Source of the DNA: Sphaerochaetaceae bacterium
GTDB taxonomy: Bacteria > Spirochaetota > Spirochaetia > Sphaerochaetales > Sphaerochaetaceae
Length of the DNA stretch: 64,000 bases
NCBI GenBank assembly: GCA_024405015.1
Contig: JAKSPE010000008.1
Coordinates: 1 to 64,000 of the forward strand
Reading direction: 5' to 3'
Below the pieces are notes generated by a model. It had not been told where the DNA came from and ran no database searches. It saw only the letters and a list, made by a program, of their open reading frames with translations. This document shows positions 36,954 through 45,608 of the stretch, one piece after another. The translations under genes and the position numbers were made by a program. Numbering within the stretch: position 1 is the stretch's first letter; each line of letters begins with the position of its first letter.

Positions 36954-38894
36954 ATGAGATTCAACGATTACGAAGTGGAAATGCTCAAGGTGAATACCTG
37001 CGTCGTCGGAACAGGTGCCGCTGGCTACAACGCCGCTTGCCGCCTCAAGAGAAAAGGCCTTACAGATCTTCTTCTGATCAGTGAGAACCGACTTGGCGGA
37101 ACAAGCCGCAACACAGGCAGTGACAAGCAGACCTACTACAAGCTCACCTTAAGCGGTGATACACCAGACAGTGTCCAGGAGATGGCACAGACCCTCTTTG
37201 AAGGAAAGGCCGTCGATGGCGACATTGCCCTGTGTGAAGCAGCCTTGAGCGCACCAGGCTTTTTGCGCCTTGTGGAACTGGGAATTCCGTTTCCGGTCAA
37301 CCGCTATGGCGAATATGTCGGCTACAAGACCGACCATGACCCAAGAAACCGCGCCACTTCCATTGGACCATATACTTCAAGGGAAATGACCCGCGCTTTG
37401 GAAGCGGAAGCCCAGATACTGGGAGTCCCATTTTGTGACCACCTGCAGGTTATCAAAGTAATTTCCGATGGAAAAAGAAGCTATGGTCTACTATGTTTGG
37501 ATACCAATGCATCAGATGTCCACAAGGCCTATGTCGCCATCCAGGCCGAAAACATCGTGTACGCCACAGGAGGTCCTGCAGGAATCTTCCAGAACAGTGT
37601 GTACCCAGAAAGCCAGTTCGGCGCCACAGGACTTGCCTTCGAGGCAGGTGTCAAAGGTCGAAACCTCACAGAATGGCAGTTCGGTCTGGCATCGGTAAGA
37701 CCACGCTGGAACGTTTCCGGCACCTACATGCAGGTACTGCCACGTTTTGTCTCCACCCTACCAGATGGCTCTGACGAACGGGAGTTTCTCATGGATTTCT
37801 TCCACGAGCCAGGAGACATGCTTTCCAAGGTGTTCCTAAAAGGCTACCAGTGGCCGTTTGATGTGCGAAAGATTGCAGGTGGAAGCTCCATCATCGATAT
37901 TCTGGTTTACCTTGAGACCTGCAAAGGCCGTAACGTGTACCTTGATTTCACACGCGATCCATTGGATGGGAACTTCGAATTCACATCGTTGGACAAAGAG
38001 GCCTACACCTACATCCAGAAGGCTGGAGCTCTTGTGAAAAAACCGATTGAAAGACTTCGCATCATGAACAGTCCTGCCATCAGTTTCTACAAAGACAAGG
38101 GCGTAGACCTTGAAAAAGAAATGCTTCAGATCTCCTTGTGTGCCCAGCACAACAACGGAGGCCTTGACATCAATTGCTGGTGGGAAAGCAACTTACGAAA
38201 CTTCTTTGTCGTTGGAGAAGCCGCCGGAAGCCACGGTGTCTATCGCCCAGGAGGATCTGCTCTGAACGCAGGACAGGTCGGCTCCTCACGAGCATCTGAG
38301 TACATCGCTCGAAGAAACACCTCTTTCACACAGGATGACAATGTCTACTCTGCCCTGCTTTCAAAGGCCCTTTCGGCCATGACACAGCTTGCAGAAAAGA
38401 CCCAGAGCAAAGATAGCAATGTGGCAGATATCCGAAAGGAAGTCACTTCGAACATGAGCAAATGCGGTGGCGCCATCCGAAACGGCAACGAGATCCAAAA
38501 ACTCATCCAAAGCATCGACAAGCGTCTTGAGAACTTCAGCGATGAGGTGCGCTACGAGAGCCTAAGCGAGCTCAAGCATGTCTATCGCCTACGCGACACG
38601 CTGATTACCCAGAAATGTTATCTTGGCAGCATGCAGAACTACGCACAAAACGGTGGAAAAAGCCGCGGTAGCGCCCTTTACACCGACAACAATGGCACAA
38701 AGCCTTACGAGGCTCTTCCCGATACCTTCACCTTCTCCTTGGATGACGGCAGTAAAGACAGCCTGATTCAGGAGATGACTTACCAAAATGGAGCATGCTC
38801 CTACTCTTGGAGAACAGTCAGACCTCTTCCAGAGAACGATGACTTCTTTGAGAACGTCTGGAGAGGATATCGCGAGAACGGCAACGTCTATTAA
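36954..38894 (+). CDS. FAD-binding oxidoreductase, fumarate reductase/aspartate oxidase-like
   Basis: A 646-residue flavoprotein with the FAD dinucleotide-binding motif VVGTGAAGYNAACRL and, towards the C-terminus, the YRPGGSALNAGQVGSSRASEYIA stretch typical of fumarate reductase/succinate dehydrogenase flavoproteins and L-aspartate oxidases. The C-terminal ~170 residues look like the helical capping domain. ATG 36954 follows TGAGG and lies 11 bp after the SDR gene; a longer open frame overlaps the SDR. No FrdB-type iron-sulfur subunit is adjacent, so electrons must come from elsewhere. Reduction of a C=C bond or oxidation of a side chain in a glycoside-derived product would suit this operon. 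Confidence 0.9.
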   Translation: MRFNDYEVEMLKVNTCVVGTGAAGYNAACRLKRKGLTDLLLISENRLGGTSRNTGSDKQTYYKLTLSGDTPDSVQEMAQTLFEGKAVDGDIALCEAALSAPGFLRLVELGIPFPVNRYGEYVGYKTDHDPRNRATSIGPYTSREMTRALEAEAQILGVPFCDHLQVIKVISDGKRSYGLLCLDTNASDVHKAYVAIQAENIVYATGGPAGIFQNSVYPESQFGATGLAFEAGVKGRNLTEWQFGLASVRPRWNVSGTYMQVLPRFVSTLPDGSDEREFLMDFFHEPGDMLSKVFLKGYQWPFDVRKIAGGSSIIDILVYLETCKGRNVYLDFTRDPLDGNFEFTSLDKEAYTYIQKAGALVKKPIERLRIMNSPAISFYKDKGVDLEKEMLQISLCAQHNNGGLDINCWWESNLRNFFVVGEAAGSHGVYRPGGSALNAGQVGSSRASEYIARRNTSFTQDDNVYSALLSKALSAMTQLAEKTQSKDSNVADIRKEVTSNMSKCGGAIRNGNEIQKLIQSIDKRLENFSDEVRYESLSELKHVYRLRDTLITQKCYLGSMQNYAQNGGKSRGSALYTDNNGTKPYEALPDTFTFSLDDGSKDSLIQEMTYQNGACSYSWRTVRPLPENDDFFENVWRGYRENGNVY

Positions 38895-38918
38895 GAACAC
38901 TACAGATAAGGAACAGAT

Positions 38919-40271
38919 ATGGCACAGCACGAAAGATTTCATTACAAGTCACTGGCAGAAGTTCAGGACAAATGCAAGGAGCTGGGAATCACCATTCCCT
39001 TCGCTTCCGACACTTCTGCAATCGCACAGCCTCTGACATTCAGAAACGTCACGCTTTCCAACCGTGTAGGCTCCGCTCCTATGGAAGGTGCAGACTCCAC
39101 CATCGAAGGAAGCCCTTCCGACCTTACCATCCGACGCTACTCCAAAATCGCCGAAGGTGGTGCTGCCATCATGTGGTTTGAGGCAATTTCCGTCGTACCA
39201 GAGGGAAGATCCTCCAACACACAGCTTCTGATCACCAAAGACAACGTAGATGACTACCGAAGAATGACCGATACCATCAAGGAGATCGGGCTTAAGACAA
39301 ACGGCTATGCTCCTTACCTTGTCATGCAGGCAAACCACTCAGGTCGCTATTCCAACCCAGGAAACAAGCCAGCCCCACTGATTGCCTATCGCCATCCATG
39401 GCTGGAGAAGTTCCGCGCAGCCGATGATTCCTGCATTGTCTCGGACGATTATCTGAAGCAGATGGAAGAAAGCTTTGGCGAAGGTTCACGCCTTGCCAAA
39501 CTCGCAGGCTTTGATGCCGTAGACATCAAGTCCTGTCATGGATACCTGTTCCAGGAAGTTGCCTCCGCCTTCTACCGTGTAGGCATTTATGGTGGCTCCT
39601 ATGAGAACCGTACAAGACTTCTGAAGAACTCCATCCGAGCCGCTCAGGTCTATGAGGATGAATCCTTCATGGTCACCTCTCGTGTCGGCATCTACGATGG
39701 ATACCCAGAGTATGCAGGCTTTGGCCAGAAAACCGATGGCTCTATGGCCCTGGATCTGACCGAGCCGATCCGCCTGGTGAAGGAACTTCATGAGATGGGT
39801 CTGGATCTTGTGGACCTGACCATGGGCAACCCTTATGCAACAACCCATGTAGTAAGACCTTATGACATGGGAAAATATCCACCAGAGGAACATCCGTTTG
39901 AAGGCATCAGCCGCATGATTATGGGCATTGGAGAAGTCAAGAAGGCTGTTCCTGAGCTGAAGATTCTAGCCTCTGCTCCAACCTACCTGAGAGAGTTCAC
40001 AGACCTGTACACGGCAGGTGCTATCGAGCAGGGTTTGTGTGATGGTATGCTGTTTGGCAGAATGCAGTTCGCAGATCCGGACTTTGCCAAGGAAATGGTC
40101 GGCGGAAGAATCGATCCAAAGAGGATTTGCCTCACTTGCGGCAAATGTGGCGACCTGATCCGATCACACAAACCAACTGGCTGTGTCATTCGAGACAACA
40201 AGACCTTCATGCCTTATTACAAAGAGTTCCTGGAAGAGAAGAAAAACCTTCCAGCAAACTTCAGAGGATAA
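38919..40271 (+). CDS. Old Yellow Enzyme-family NADH:flavin oxidoreductase with a Cys cluster
   Basis: A 450-residue FMN TIM-barrel related to 2,4-dienoyl-CoA reductase, BaiCD and enoate reductases. Family motifs: APMEGADS near the N-terminus, MQANHSGRYS and VDIKSCHGYLFQE. C404, C407, C410 and C422 form a C-x2-C-x2-C-x11-C set near the C-terminus that could hold a [4Fe-4S] cluster, but the C-terminal FAD/NADH domains of full-length relatives are missing. It presumably receives electrons from another protein, perhaps the upstream flavoprotein. AAGGAA is 7 bases before the ATG. A C=C reduction of an unsaturated intermediate is likely. Confidence 0.92.
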   Translation: MAQHERFHYKSLAEVQDKCKELGITIPFASDTSAIAQPLTFRNVTLSNRVGSAPMEGADSTIEGSPSDLTIRRYSKIAEGGAAIMWFEAISVVPEGRSSNTQLLITKDNVDDYRRMTDTIKEIGLKTNGYAPYLVMQANHSGRYSNPGNKPAPLIAYRHPWLEKFRAADDSCIVSDDYLKQMEESFGEGSRLAKLAGFDAVDIKSCHGYLFQEVASAFYRVGIYGGSYENRTRLLKNSIRAAQVYEDESFMVTSRVGIYDGYPEYAGFGQKTDGSMALDLTEPIRLVKELHEMGLDLVDLTMGNPYATTHVVRPYDMGKYPPEEHPFEGISRMIMGIGEVKKAVPELKILASAPTYLREFTDLYTAGAIEQGLCDGMLFGRMQFADPDFAKEMVGGRIDPKRICLTCGKCGDLIRSHKPTGCVIRDNKTFMPYYKEFLEEKKNLPANFRG

Positions 40272-40392
40272 ACAAAAGGCTCTTCATGGAAAATTCGGGG
40301 ATGAAAGGAAATCCTTGAGAGTCCAAAGCGGATATGTGACTACGATTTTCGGGTATCACAATGCTCATCGTAGTAAAAGACTACGATTTATA
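40270..40392. repeat. ~124-bp duplicated noncoding element, copy 1
   Basis: A direct copy of the element at 45485-45608, about 94% identical by eye (seven substitutions and one indel). It starts with AAACAAAAGGCTCTTC and ends in a GACTACGATTTATA block. It holds one paired hairpin (GACTACGAT 40338-40346 / ATCGTAGT 40367-40374) and a second left arm (40379-40387) whose right arm near 40406 is degenerate. On the minus strand the first half can fold as a terminator (GG-CTCT/AGAGCC then TTTTGTTT), which would end the lipoprotein gene. It lies between convergent genes. Confidence 0.8.
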
Positions 40393-40419
40393 TAATTTCC
40401 TATAAATCTGTAATGTTTT

Positions 40420-40905
40420 TCAGAGCCTTATCAGCAATCGGACCATGGACTCAAGTTTTTCGAAACTCGCCTTCTCTGACATGGAAAGGCAATAGGAGAC
40501 GCCTTCCCTGAACCACAAGGCAATCCCCTGGCCGGCATCCGCCAATTGCATTCGGATGCCATCGACGGTCCGCTCCTGCGTCCAGTTGTAGTACATGCCT
40601 GAGACATCCAGCACTGCATTGTTTCCTATGGCCCGATAGCAATATGGAATGGCATCGTACACAAAGGTCACCTGGTCCAGGACCGCCTCATCCTGCGAGC
40701 CCTGGATTCTCACCCAGCTTCCGTCCACACTTCCCTGTGGAATGGGCAGGTCCACCTGATCGAGTGCAAGGATTTCCTCATGACTGGATAGGTGAATCGG
40801 ATTCGCGACCTGCAGAGAGGAACTTTCCGCCTTTTGGGCTTTGCAACCACAAAGGGCCACCAGCAGAGCTATGCAAAACAGACAAATACCGCGGACTCTT
40901 CTCAT
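40420..40905 (-). CDS. Putative lipoprotein of unknown function
   Basis: A 161-residue protein with a lipoprotein signal peptide ending in ALCGC, the lipidated Cys being C21. The mature ~140 residues include a beta-rich pattern (DGSWVRIQG, TFVYDAIPYCYRAIG, YYNWTQERTVDGIRMQL, ALWFREGVSYCLSM) reminiscent of DUF4367-type envelope lipoproteins, but I cannot assign a family firmly. The start codon overlaps the stop of the aldo-keto reductase gene (ATGA), so they are co-translated. Likely anchored to the membrane facing the periplasm. Confidence 0.8.
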   Translation of the reverse strand: MRRVRGICLFCIALLVALCGCKAQKAESSSLQVANPIHLSSHEEILALDQVDLPIPQGSVDGSWVRIQGSQDEAVLDQVTFVYDAIPYCYRAIGNNAVLDVSGMYYNWTQERTVDGIRMQLADAGQGIALWFREGVSYCLSMSEKASFEKLESMVRLLIRL

Positions 40906-42086
40906 TTCGCTTTCTTGATCAGTATCTTTCTAGCAACATTGATTCCGATCTTGTATGGAAGAGGTCTAAGAGCCTTATCGGCCTCTTTGAGCTTCTCACG
41001 AATCGGCAGATGCTGTGGGCAATGCTTTTCGCACTTACCGCACTGGATGCACTGGGAGGCAAAGCCTGGAGCCTCTCGAAGTCCCATGACCTGAGCGAAC
41101 TCAAAACGTGCAGAGGTCTTCTTTTCCATGTACATAAGGTTATAGAAATGGAAGTTGCCAGGGATATCAACACCCTTTGGACAAGGCATGCAATAGCGAC
41201 AACCCGTACAGCCAACCTTCTCCCGTTCACGAATGACTCTCTTGACCTCTGCAATCGTTGCAAAGTCTTGCTCTGTAAAGGAATCAACCTCAGCCTCTGA
41301 TGCGATTCGGATATTCTCCTGCACCATCTCCATGGAGTTCATGCCGGAAAGGACGCAGGTGACACCGCTTTGGTTCCACAGCCATCTAAGGCCCCATTCT
41401 GCTGGGGAATAGCTGCGACCGCTTGCCTTCATGACGTCTTTGGCCTTCTCAGGGATGCGAACAAGCTTTCCACCTCTTAATGGCTCCATGATGACAACCG
41501 GAATGCCCTTGGCCTGTGCAGCCTCAAGACCTGCCCTTCCAGCCTGGCTTGTCTCATCCAGATAGTTGTACTGGATCTGACAGAAATCCCAGTCATAGGC
41601 ATTGAGGATCTTCAGGAACATATCGGTATCGCCATGGTAGGAGAAACCGACGTTTCGAACCTGTCCAGACTTCTTCTTCTCTGCAATCCAGTCCTCGATG
41701 CCAAATCTCTGAAGGTTCTCCCACTCAGAGAAGTCTGTGAACATATGCATGAGATAATAATCGATGTAATCGGTCTGAAGTCGGGAAAGCTCTTCGTTGA
41801 AGGTCTTCTCGATCTGGGCAGACGAACGCATGATGTACTGCGGAAGCTTTGTGGCAATGGAGACCTTGTCGCGAAGATTGTTCTTGGCAAGGATCTTTCC
41901 CAGACACTCTTCACTGCCTGGATAGATATAGGCGGTATCCAAATAGTTCACACCGTTTTCAATGGCATAAAGGATCTCCTGCTCAGTCTTATCAAAATCA
42001 ATGGAGCCGCCCTTACGGGAAAAGCGCATGCATCCATAGCCAAGCTGCGAGATCTGTTTACCGCTCTTATCTGTCCTATACTTCAT
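40902..42086 (-). CDS. Aldo/keto reductase with C-terminal [4Fe-4S] domain
   Basis: A 394-residue fusion: an NAD(P)H-type aldo-keto reductase barrel plus a ferredoxin-like tail. The AKR tetrad can be placed at D50, Y55, K80 and H114 (NYLDTAYIYP; IATKLP; YLMHMF). The tail has CTGCRYCMPCP and CIQCGKCEKHCP cysteine motifs for two iron-sulfur clusters. Such fusions are common in gut anaerobes and are thought to couple aldehyde or keto reduction to ferredoxin. It is followed, with a 4-bp overlap, by a lipoprotein gene. Confidence 0.93.
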   Translation of the reverse strand: MKYRTDKSGKQISQLGYGCMRFSRKGGSIDFDKTEQEILYAIENGVNYLDTAYIYPGSEECLGKILAKNNLRDKVSIATKLPQYIMRSSAQIEKTFNEELSRLQTDYIDYYLMHMFTDFSEWENLQRFGIEDWIAEKKKSGQVRNVGFSYHGDTDMFLKILNAYDWDFCQIQYNYLDETSQAGRAGLEAAQAKGIPVVIMEPLRGGKLVRIPEKAKDVMKASGRSYSPAEWGLRWLWNQSGVTCVLSGMNSMEMVQENIRIASEAEVDSFTEQDFATIAEVKRVIREREKVGCTGCRYCMPCPKGVDIPGNFHFYNLMYMEKKTSARFEFAQVMGLREAPGFASQCIQCGKCEKHCPQHLPIREKLKEADKALRPLPYKIGINVARKILIKKAK

Positions 42087-42118
42087 TTTCCACCCCTATA
42101 TCAATTCTTTCACGCTAT

Positions 42119-42733
42119 TCAATTTGCTCTTGGAGCAATGCTGTCATACTGATAGGTAAAACCGATGTTGACCTTTGGAATGACGTTGGAAACAGCCTCA
42201 AGGATGGCAAGGAATATAACGCCAATTCCCTCTCCAACGTTTTCCGGCTGATAATTCTCAACAACTGGCATGACAAGATACCAATGGGCACCAACTGTCA
42301 TGGACAATCTGTTGTTCGATCCTTCATGCAGGGAGGCAAATGGGATATCCCAATTCAGTCTGACATATGGTGTCACCTGAGGACCATTCTCACTTTCCAG
42401 ACTCTTGAGATTGAAGCCAGCTCCACCACCGAACTCAAAGTTCTTGTACTTTGCGGCAATGTAAGGCATGATCATCGGTTTGATAGGAGTAATGGTAGTC
42501 TCGTCATCGAATGCGAAATAACCGAATCCGCGAACACCAAAGGTGAATCCCCAATTGTCCCAAGGCATGTAGTAACCTTCTACCTCAGCTCCAACGGAGT
42601 TTGCCACAACGTTTGACTCAGCGAATGCACCAGCCTGGAAACCGAAGCTTCCCTTTGTGTAATCGTCCTTGGCTACTGCTGAGAACATAACCAGAACCAT
42701 AATTGCCATAATCAATGAAATCTTTTTGAACAT
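42119..42733 (-). CDS. Putative outer-membrane beta-barrel protein
   Basis: A 204-residue exported protein. After a signal peptide (MFKKISLIMAIMVLVMFSAVAK) the mature part shows alternating aromatic/polar strands (GEVEGYYMPWDNWGFTFGVRGFGYFAF, FEFGGGAGFNL, VNIGFTYQY-like end) as expected for a small eight-stranded outer-membrane barrel. Such proteins are typical of spirochaetal outer membranes. AAGGAG lies 8 bases before the ATG. An inverted repeat GTAAC/GTTAC occurs in its upstream region. Function unknown. Confidence 0.75.
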   Translation of the reverse strand: MFKKISLIMAIMVLVMFSAVAKDDYTKGSFGFQAGAFAESNVVANSVGAEVEGYYMPWDNWGFTFGVRGFGYFAFDDETTITPIKPMIMPYIAAKYKNFEFGGGAGFNLKSLESENGPQVTPYVRLNWDIPFASLHEGSNNRLSMTVGAHWYLVMPVVENYQPENVGEGIGVIFLAILEAVSNVIPKVNIGFTYQYDSIAPRAN

Positions 42734-42801
42734 AGAATTGCTCCTTTTACTGTTTTCATTATCTGCTTACAAAACCCTCTGTAACGCAAAGGGGTTACAA
42801 A

Positions 42802-42834
42802 TTGCAAAAGAAAAGGAGCATTGCTGCTCCTTTT
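42802..42834 (-). terminator. Intrinsic terminator of the YwaF-like gene
   Basis: Perfect 10-bp stem AAAAGGAGCA / TGCTCCTTTT (42811-42834) with a 4-base loop. On the minus strand it is followed by CTTTT. Its A/T ends make it usable on both strands. Confidence 0.85.
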
Positions 42835-42852
42835 CCAATCCTCTATAAGGTC

Positions 42853-43587
42853 TCATTTACCCTTTCTGCCCAATTTGGAAGGAAGCAGAATCAGGTAAGT
42901 CTCCAGCAAAAACACACCATATGCGATCATGAAGATCGGAAGCATGTACAGAAGGTTCACAGGAATGAATCGTTTGAATGCGGAAAGGAGGAAGTTATCC
43001 TCGTTTCCATAGGTGAAATAGTATGAGGCTTCTGAATAGACAGTGTGACGGAACACCGTATTCACCAAGTGCATCACACAAGCCATGGCCATAAAGAAGA
43101 TGATGGACCTAAGAGCATTCTTGTATGAGACCTTTGTCAGGCCCATTGTAACAAACAGAACGCCAACCATCAGAACAAGGGCATGTGTTCCATAGAAACC
43201 CAAAGCACGGATGGAGAAGAACGGGATGTTATAGAATCCCGTCTCAGGCATGACAAGAGCCATGAGTGCAGAAGCAATTCCCACATAGAAACCATAGTCC
43301 ATAATAATTGTCACATCAAAGAATGCAGCAACGATGGCAAGCCACATCATGGTGTTACATGGCTGAAACGGAAGTTCCTTCCAGAAGATGAAGTCAAAAG
43401 TCGGGTCTGCATAAAGGCCATACTTGTAGAGAATCCACAATGCAAAGGAGATGACGCTAAACCATCTCAAAAACACAAGTTTCTGGGCTCTGGTCTTATC
43501 CTTATACACATGCGTAATGCCAACGATTGCAGCAATGGTAATTGCCATAAAGGCAATCCACACCCAATTGAACACAGAAATGATCAT
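42853..43587 (-). CDS. YwaF family integral membrane protein (TIGR02206-like)
   Basis: A 244-residue membrane protein with about seven hydrophobic segments. It shows the family's conserved ELPFQPCNTMMW segment in the third-helix region and a YGTHALVLMVGV helix with conserved His. YwaF/TMEM164 relatives have been linked to membrane lipid remodelling, but the bacterial role is not settled. ATG 43587 follows AAAGGAAAG; an upstream in-frame start at 43605 is less favoured. It sits alone between a terminator and a nitroreductase gene. Confidence 0.8.
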   Translation of the reverse strand: MIISVFNWVWIAFMAITIAAIVGITHVYKDKTRAQKLVFLRWFSVISFALWILYKYGLYADPTFDFIFWKELPFQPCNTMMWLAIVAAFFDVTIIMDYGFYVGIASALMALVMPETGFYNIPFFSIRALGFYGTHALVLMVGVLFVTMGLTKVSYKNALRSIIFFMAMACVMHLVNTVFRHTVYSEASYYFTYGNEDNFLLSAFKRFIPVNLLYMLPIFMIAYGVFLLETYLILLPSKLGRKGK

Positions 43588-43698
43588 AGTCTTTCCTTTC
43601 CCCAAATTCCTTCAGAGAAAGAATCCCATACTTATTTTGACATGTCAAGATTATTTGTCATTTACTAAATGAAGAAAGGCTATTTCCCGCTCAGTGCT

Positions 43699-44466
43699 CT
43701 ACAGAGTCCTCACCTTTGCAGGCTCCCGTTTGACTGTTCTGTGGTATTTCACTGCAGGATATCCTATGACAAGCGTGGTCACGACATTCTTCTTTGAAAG
43801 ACTCATAACCTTGCGGATTTTTCGGTTGTGGTTTGCACAAGTTGTGAAAAAGCCACTGTAAAGCACACCAAGTCCATGGGCTTCTGCCATAAATGCCATA
43901 TTCTCGGCAGCCAAGGACGCATTGACGGCACTTCCGGTGATGACAATCACTAACGGAGCCTTCTTGAAGAAGTAATGGTCATCAATTTCCATATTTCGCA
44001 GAAATGCCACAAGCTTCTTGGCAGGACCCATGAGCTTTCGAAACATGGTTACGGCGATGCCTTCCAGTTCATCCTGCTTGGAACCGAGGATGATGTAGCC
44101 TGTTCCCTGGGAGTTTCCACCGGTAGGAGCAAGTCTTCCAGCCTCAATGATGTCATTGACCACATCCTCAGAGACCTTCTGGGACGTGAAGTTTCGGATG
44201 GTTCTTCTTGTCTTGATGGCAGCCATGAGCGTCTTAGGATCCAGACGGGTCTGCTCGTCAAAGGACTCACTCTCATCGGCAAAGCCCAAAAGTTTTACAG
44301 CATTCTGAGGACAGATTGCCTCACAATGGCCACAGGCGATACAACCCTGCATATTGACAGTAGCCTTCTTGTCCACAACCTTGATGGCACCCGACACACA
44401 ATCCTTTTCACAAAGGCCACATCCTACACAACGACCAAGGTCTACAACAACCTCATGCTTCCCCAT
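43699..44466 (-). CDS. Nitroreductase with N-terminal [4Fe-4S] ferredoxin domain
   Basis: A 255-residue fusion: a two-cluster ferredoxin (CVGCGLCEKDC, CIACGHCEAICP) followed by a nitroreductase domain with TRRTIRNFTSQKV and GRLAPTGGNSQ FMN-binding elements and AEAHGLGVLYSGFF. Such proteins reduce nitro-compounds, quinones or other electrophiles using ferredoxin electrons and are frequent in strict anaerobes. It lies upstream of the YwaF-like gene in the same orientation and downstream of the dipeptidase gene. Confidence 0.93.
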   Translation of the reverse strand: MGKHEVVVDLGRCVGCGLCEKDCVSGAIKVVDKKATVNMQGCIACGHCEAICPQNAVKLLGFADESESFDEQTRLDPKTLMAAIKTRRTIRNFTSQKVSEDVVNDIIEAGRLAPTGGNSQGTGYIILGSKQDELEGIAVTMFRKLMGPAKKLVAFLRNMEIDDHYFFKKAPLVIVITGSAVNASLAAENMAFMAEAHGLGVLYSGFFTTCANHNRKIRKVMSLSKKNVVTTLVIGYPAVKYHRTVKREPAKVRTL

Positions 44467-44500
44467 ATTCCACCCCTTATATCTTTTTGTTCTACAAGTA

Positions 44501-45451
44501 TTAACCGATACATTCCTTCAGTGTGCGAAATGCATTTTCCCAAGCGATTTTCTCGGTGTTCGCACTTCCGAATGCCTGCTCCACCTTCTCGAGCAGAGTT
44601 GGATATCCAGCATAGTCCTTCCACTCAAGTGTGCTGTTAATGCCATCATAGTCAGAACCCAGAGCAAGGGCATCAAAACCCACGAGGTTTGCAATGTACT
44701 TCATGTGCGAAATCACCTCATCGATTCTGGAAACCTTGTCCCCTTCCTCGTCACGAAGAAACAGATGATAGAAATTGATTCCCACAACACCGCCCTTGTC
44801 CGCGATGGCCTTAAGCTGTGCATCGGTCAAGTTCCTCTGGTGCGAGGCAAGACTTCTTGCACAGGAGTGTGACGCCACAATCGGTTTTGTGGAATAGCGG
44901 ATGCAATCCCAGAAACCACCCTCGGAAAGATGTGACACATCTACAGCGATTCCAAGCTCATTCATCCTTTTCACGGCCTCGATGCCAAACGGTTTCAGAC
45001 CAAGAGCATGCTTTTCCTCTTCTGCGCTGTTCGGATAGCCCAGAGAGTTCTCCACATTGTGCGTCAGCGTAATGAGCCTCACACCCTTCTCATACATGCT
45101 GTCGATGTTCTCAAGCTTTCCATCGAGGTTCACACCATCTTCCACGGTGAGAATGGAGGAAAGGTAGCCTTCTTTGTCATTTGCCAGAATGTCATCCATG
45201 TGATAGACAGGGCGAATCTGGTCCTGAAAGCGTTCCATGTTCTCCTGATAGCGCTGATAAGCGACATCGAAGTACTCCATAAATGGAATGGAGGAACGTC
45301 TTGGAATGAAAATGGCAAAGCACTGGGCAAGAGATCCACCCTTTCTCAGTTTCTCAAGATTGATATGAGCCGGCTCCATTGTGGCAAGATCTCTCGTACC
45401 GTCAATGAGCCCCATAATGGTATCGCAATGGAGATCAATGATTCTATGCAT
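44501..45451 (-). CDS. Membrane dipeptidase-like peptidase, M19 family
   Basis: A 316-residue zinc dipeptidase of the renal-dipeptidase type. Metal-binding signatures are IDLHCDT near the N-terminus, the Glu in VEDGVNLDG, VDVSHLSEGGF and VASHSCARSL, and LGSDYDGI at the substrate side. ATG 45451 (MHRIIDLHCD) begins the conserved domain; the longer open frame would read through a repeat element and promoter. There is no Shine-Dalgarno site, and the -10 box ends only 6 bases before the ATG, so the mRNA may be leaderless. The protein lacks a signal peptide and probably cleaves imported dipeptides. Confidence 0.92.
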   Translation of the reverse strand: MHRIIDLHCDTIMGLIDGTRDLATMEPAHINLEKLRKGGSLAQCFAIFIPRRSSIPFMEYFDVAYQRYQENMERFQDQIRPVYHMDDILANDKEGYLSSILTVEDGVNLDGKLENIDSMYEKGVRLITLTHNVENSLGYPNSAEEEKHALGLKPFGIEAVKRMNELGIAVDVSHLSEGGFWDCIRYSTKPIVASHSCARSLASHQRNLTDAQLKAIADKGGVVGINFYHLFLRDEEGDKVSRIDEVISHMKYIANLVGFDALALGSDYDGINSTLEWKDYAGYPTLLEKVEQAFGSANTEKIAWENAFRTLKECIG

Positions 45452-45457
45452 GACTAC

Positions 45458-45486
45458 AGTATAGGGAAAACGCAAATGCCTTGCAA
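45458..45486 (-). promoter_or_regulatory. Promoter of the dipeptidase gene (leaderless transcript likely)
   Basis: Minus strand: -35 TTGCAA (45481-45486), 17-bp spacer, -10 TATACT (45458-45463), then six bases to the ATG. The same -35/-10 pair and spacing occur before carA. It overlaps the start of repeat copy 2. Confidence 0.6.
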
Positions 45487-45608
45487 ACAAAAAGGCTCTC
45501 CACGGAAAATTCGGAGATGAAAGGAAATCCTTGAGAGTCCAAAGCGGATATATGACTACGATTTTCGGGTATAACAATGCTCATCGTAGTGTAAGACTAC
45601 GATTTATA
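45485..45608. repeat. ~124-bp duplicated noncoding element, copy 2
   Basis: Same orientation and sequence as the element at 40270-40392. Minus-strand half: GG(A)CTCTC ... GAGAGCC followed by TTTTTGTTTGC, a good intrinsic terminator. It lies between the palindrome array and the dipeptidase promoter, so a minus-strand RNA crossing the array would end here. The copy-1 stem is one pair shorter. Confidence 0.82.

Noticed and set aside
40270..40392. Insertion sequence or MITE with terminal inverted repeats
   Set aside because: The element ends are not inverted repeats of each other, and no target-site duplication or transposase is seen.
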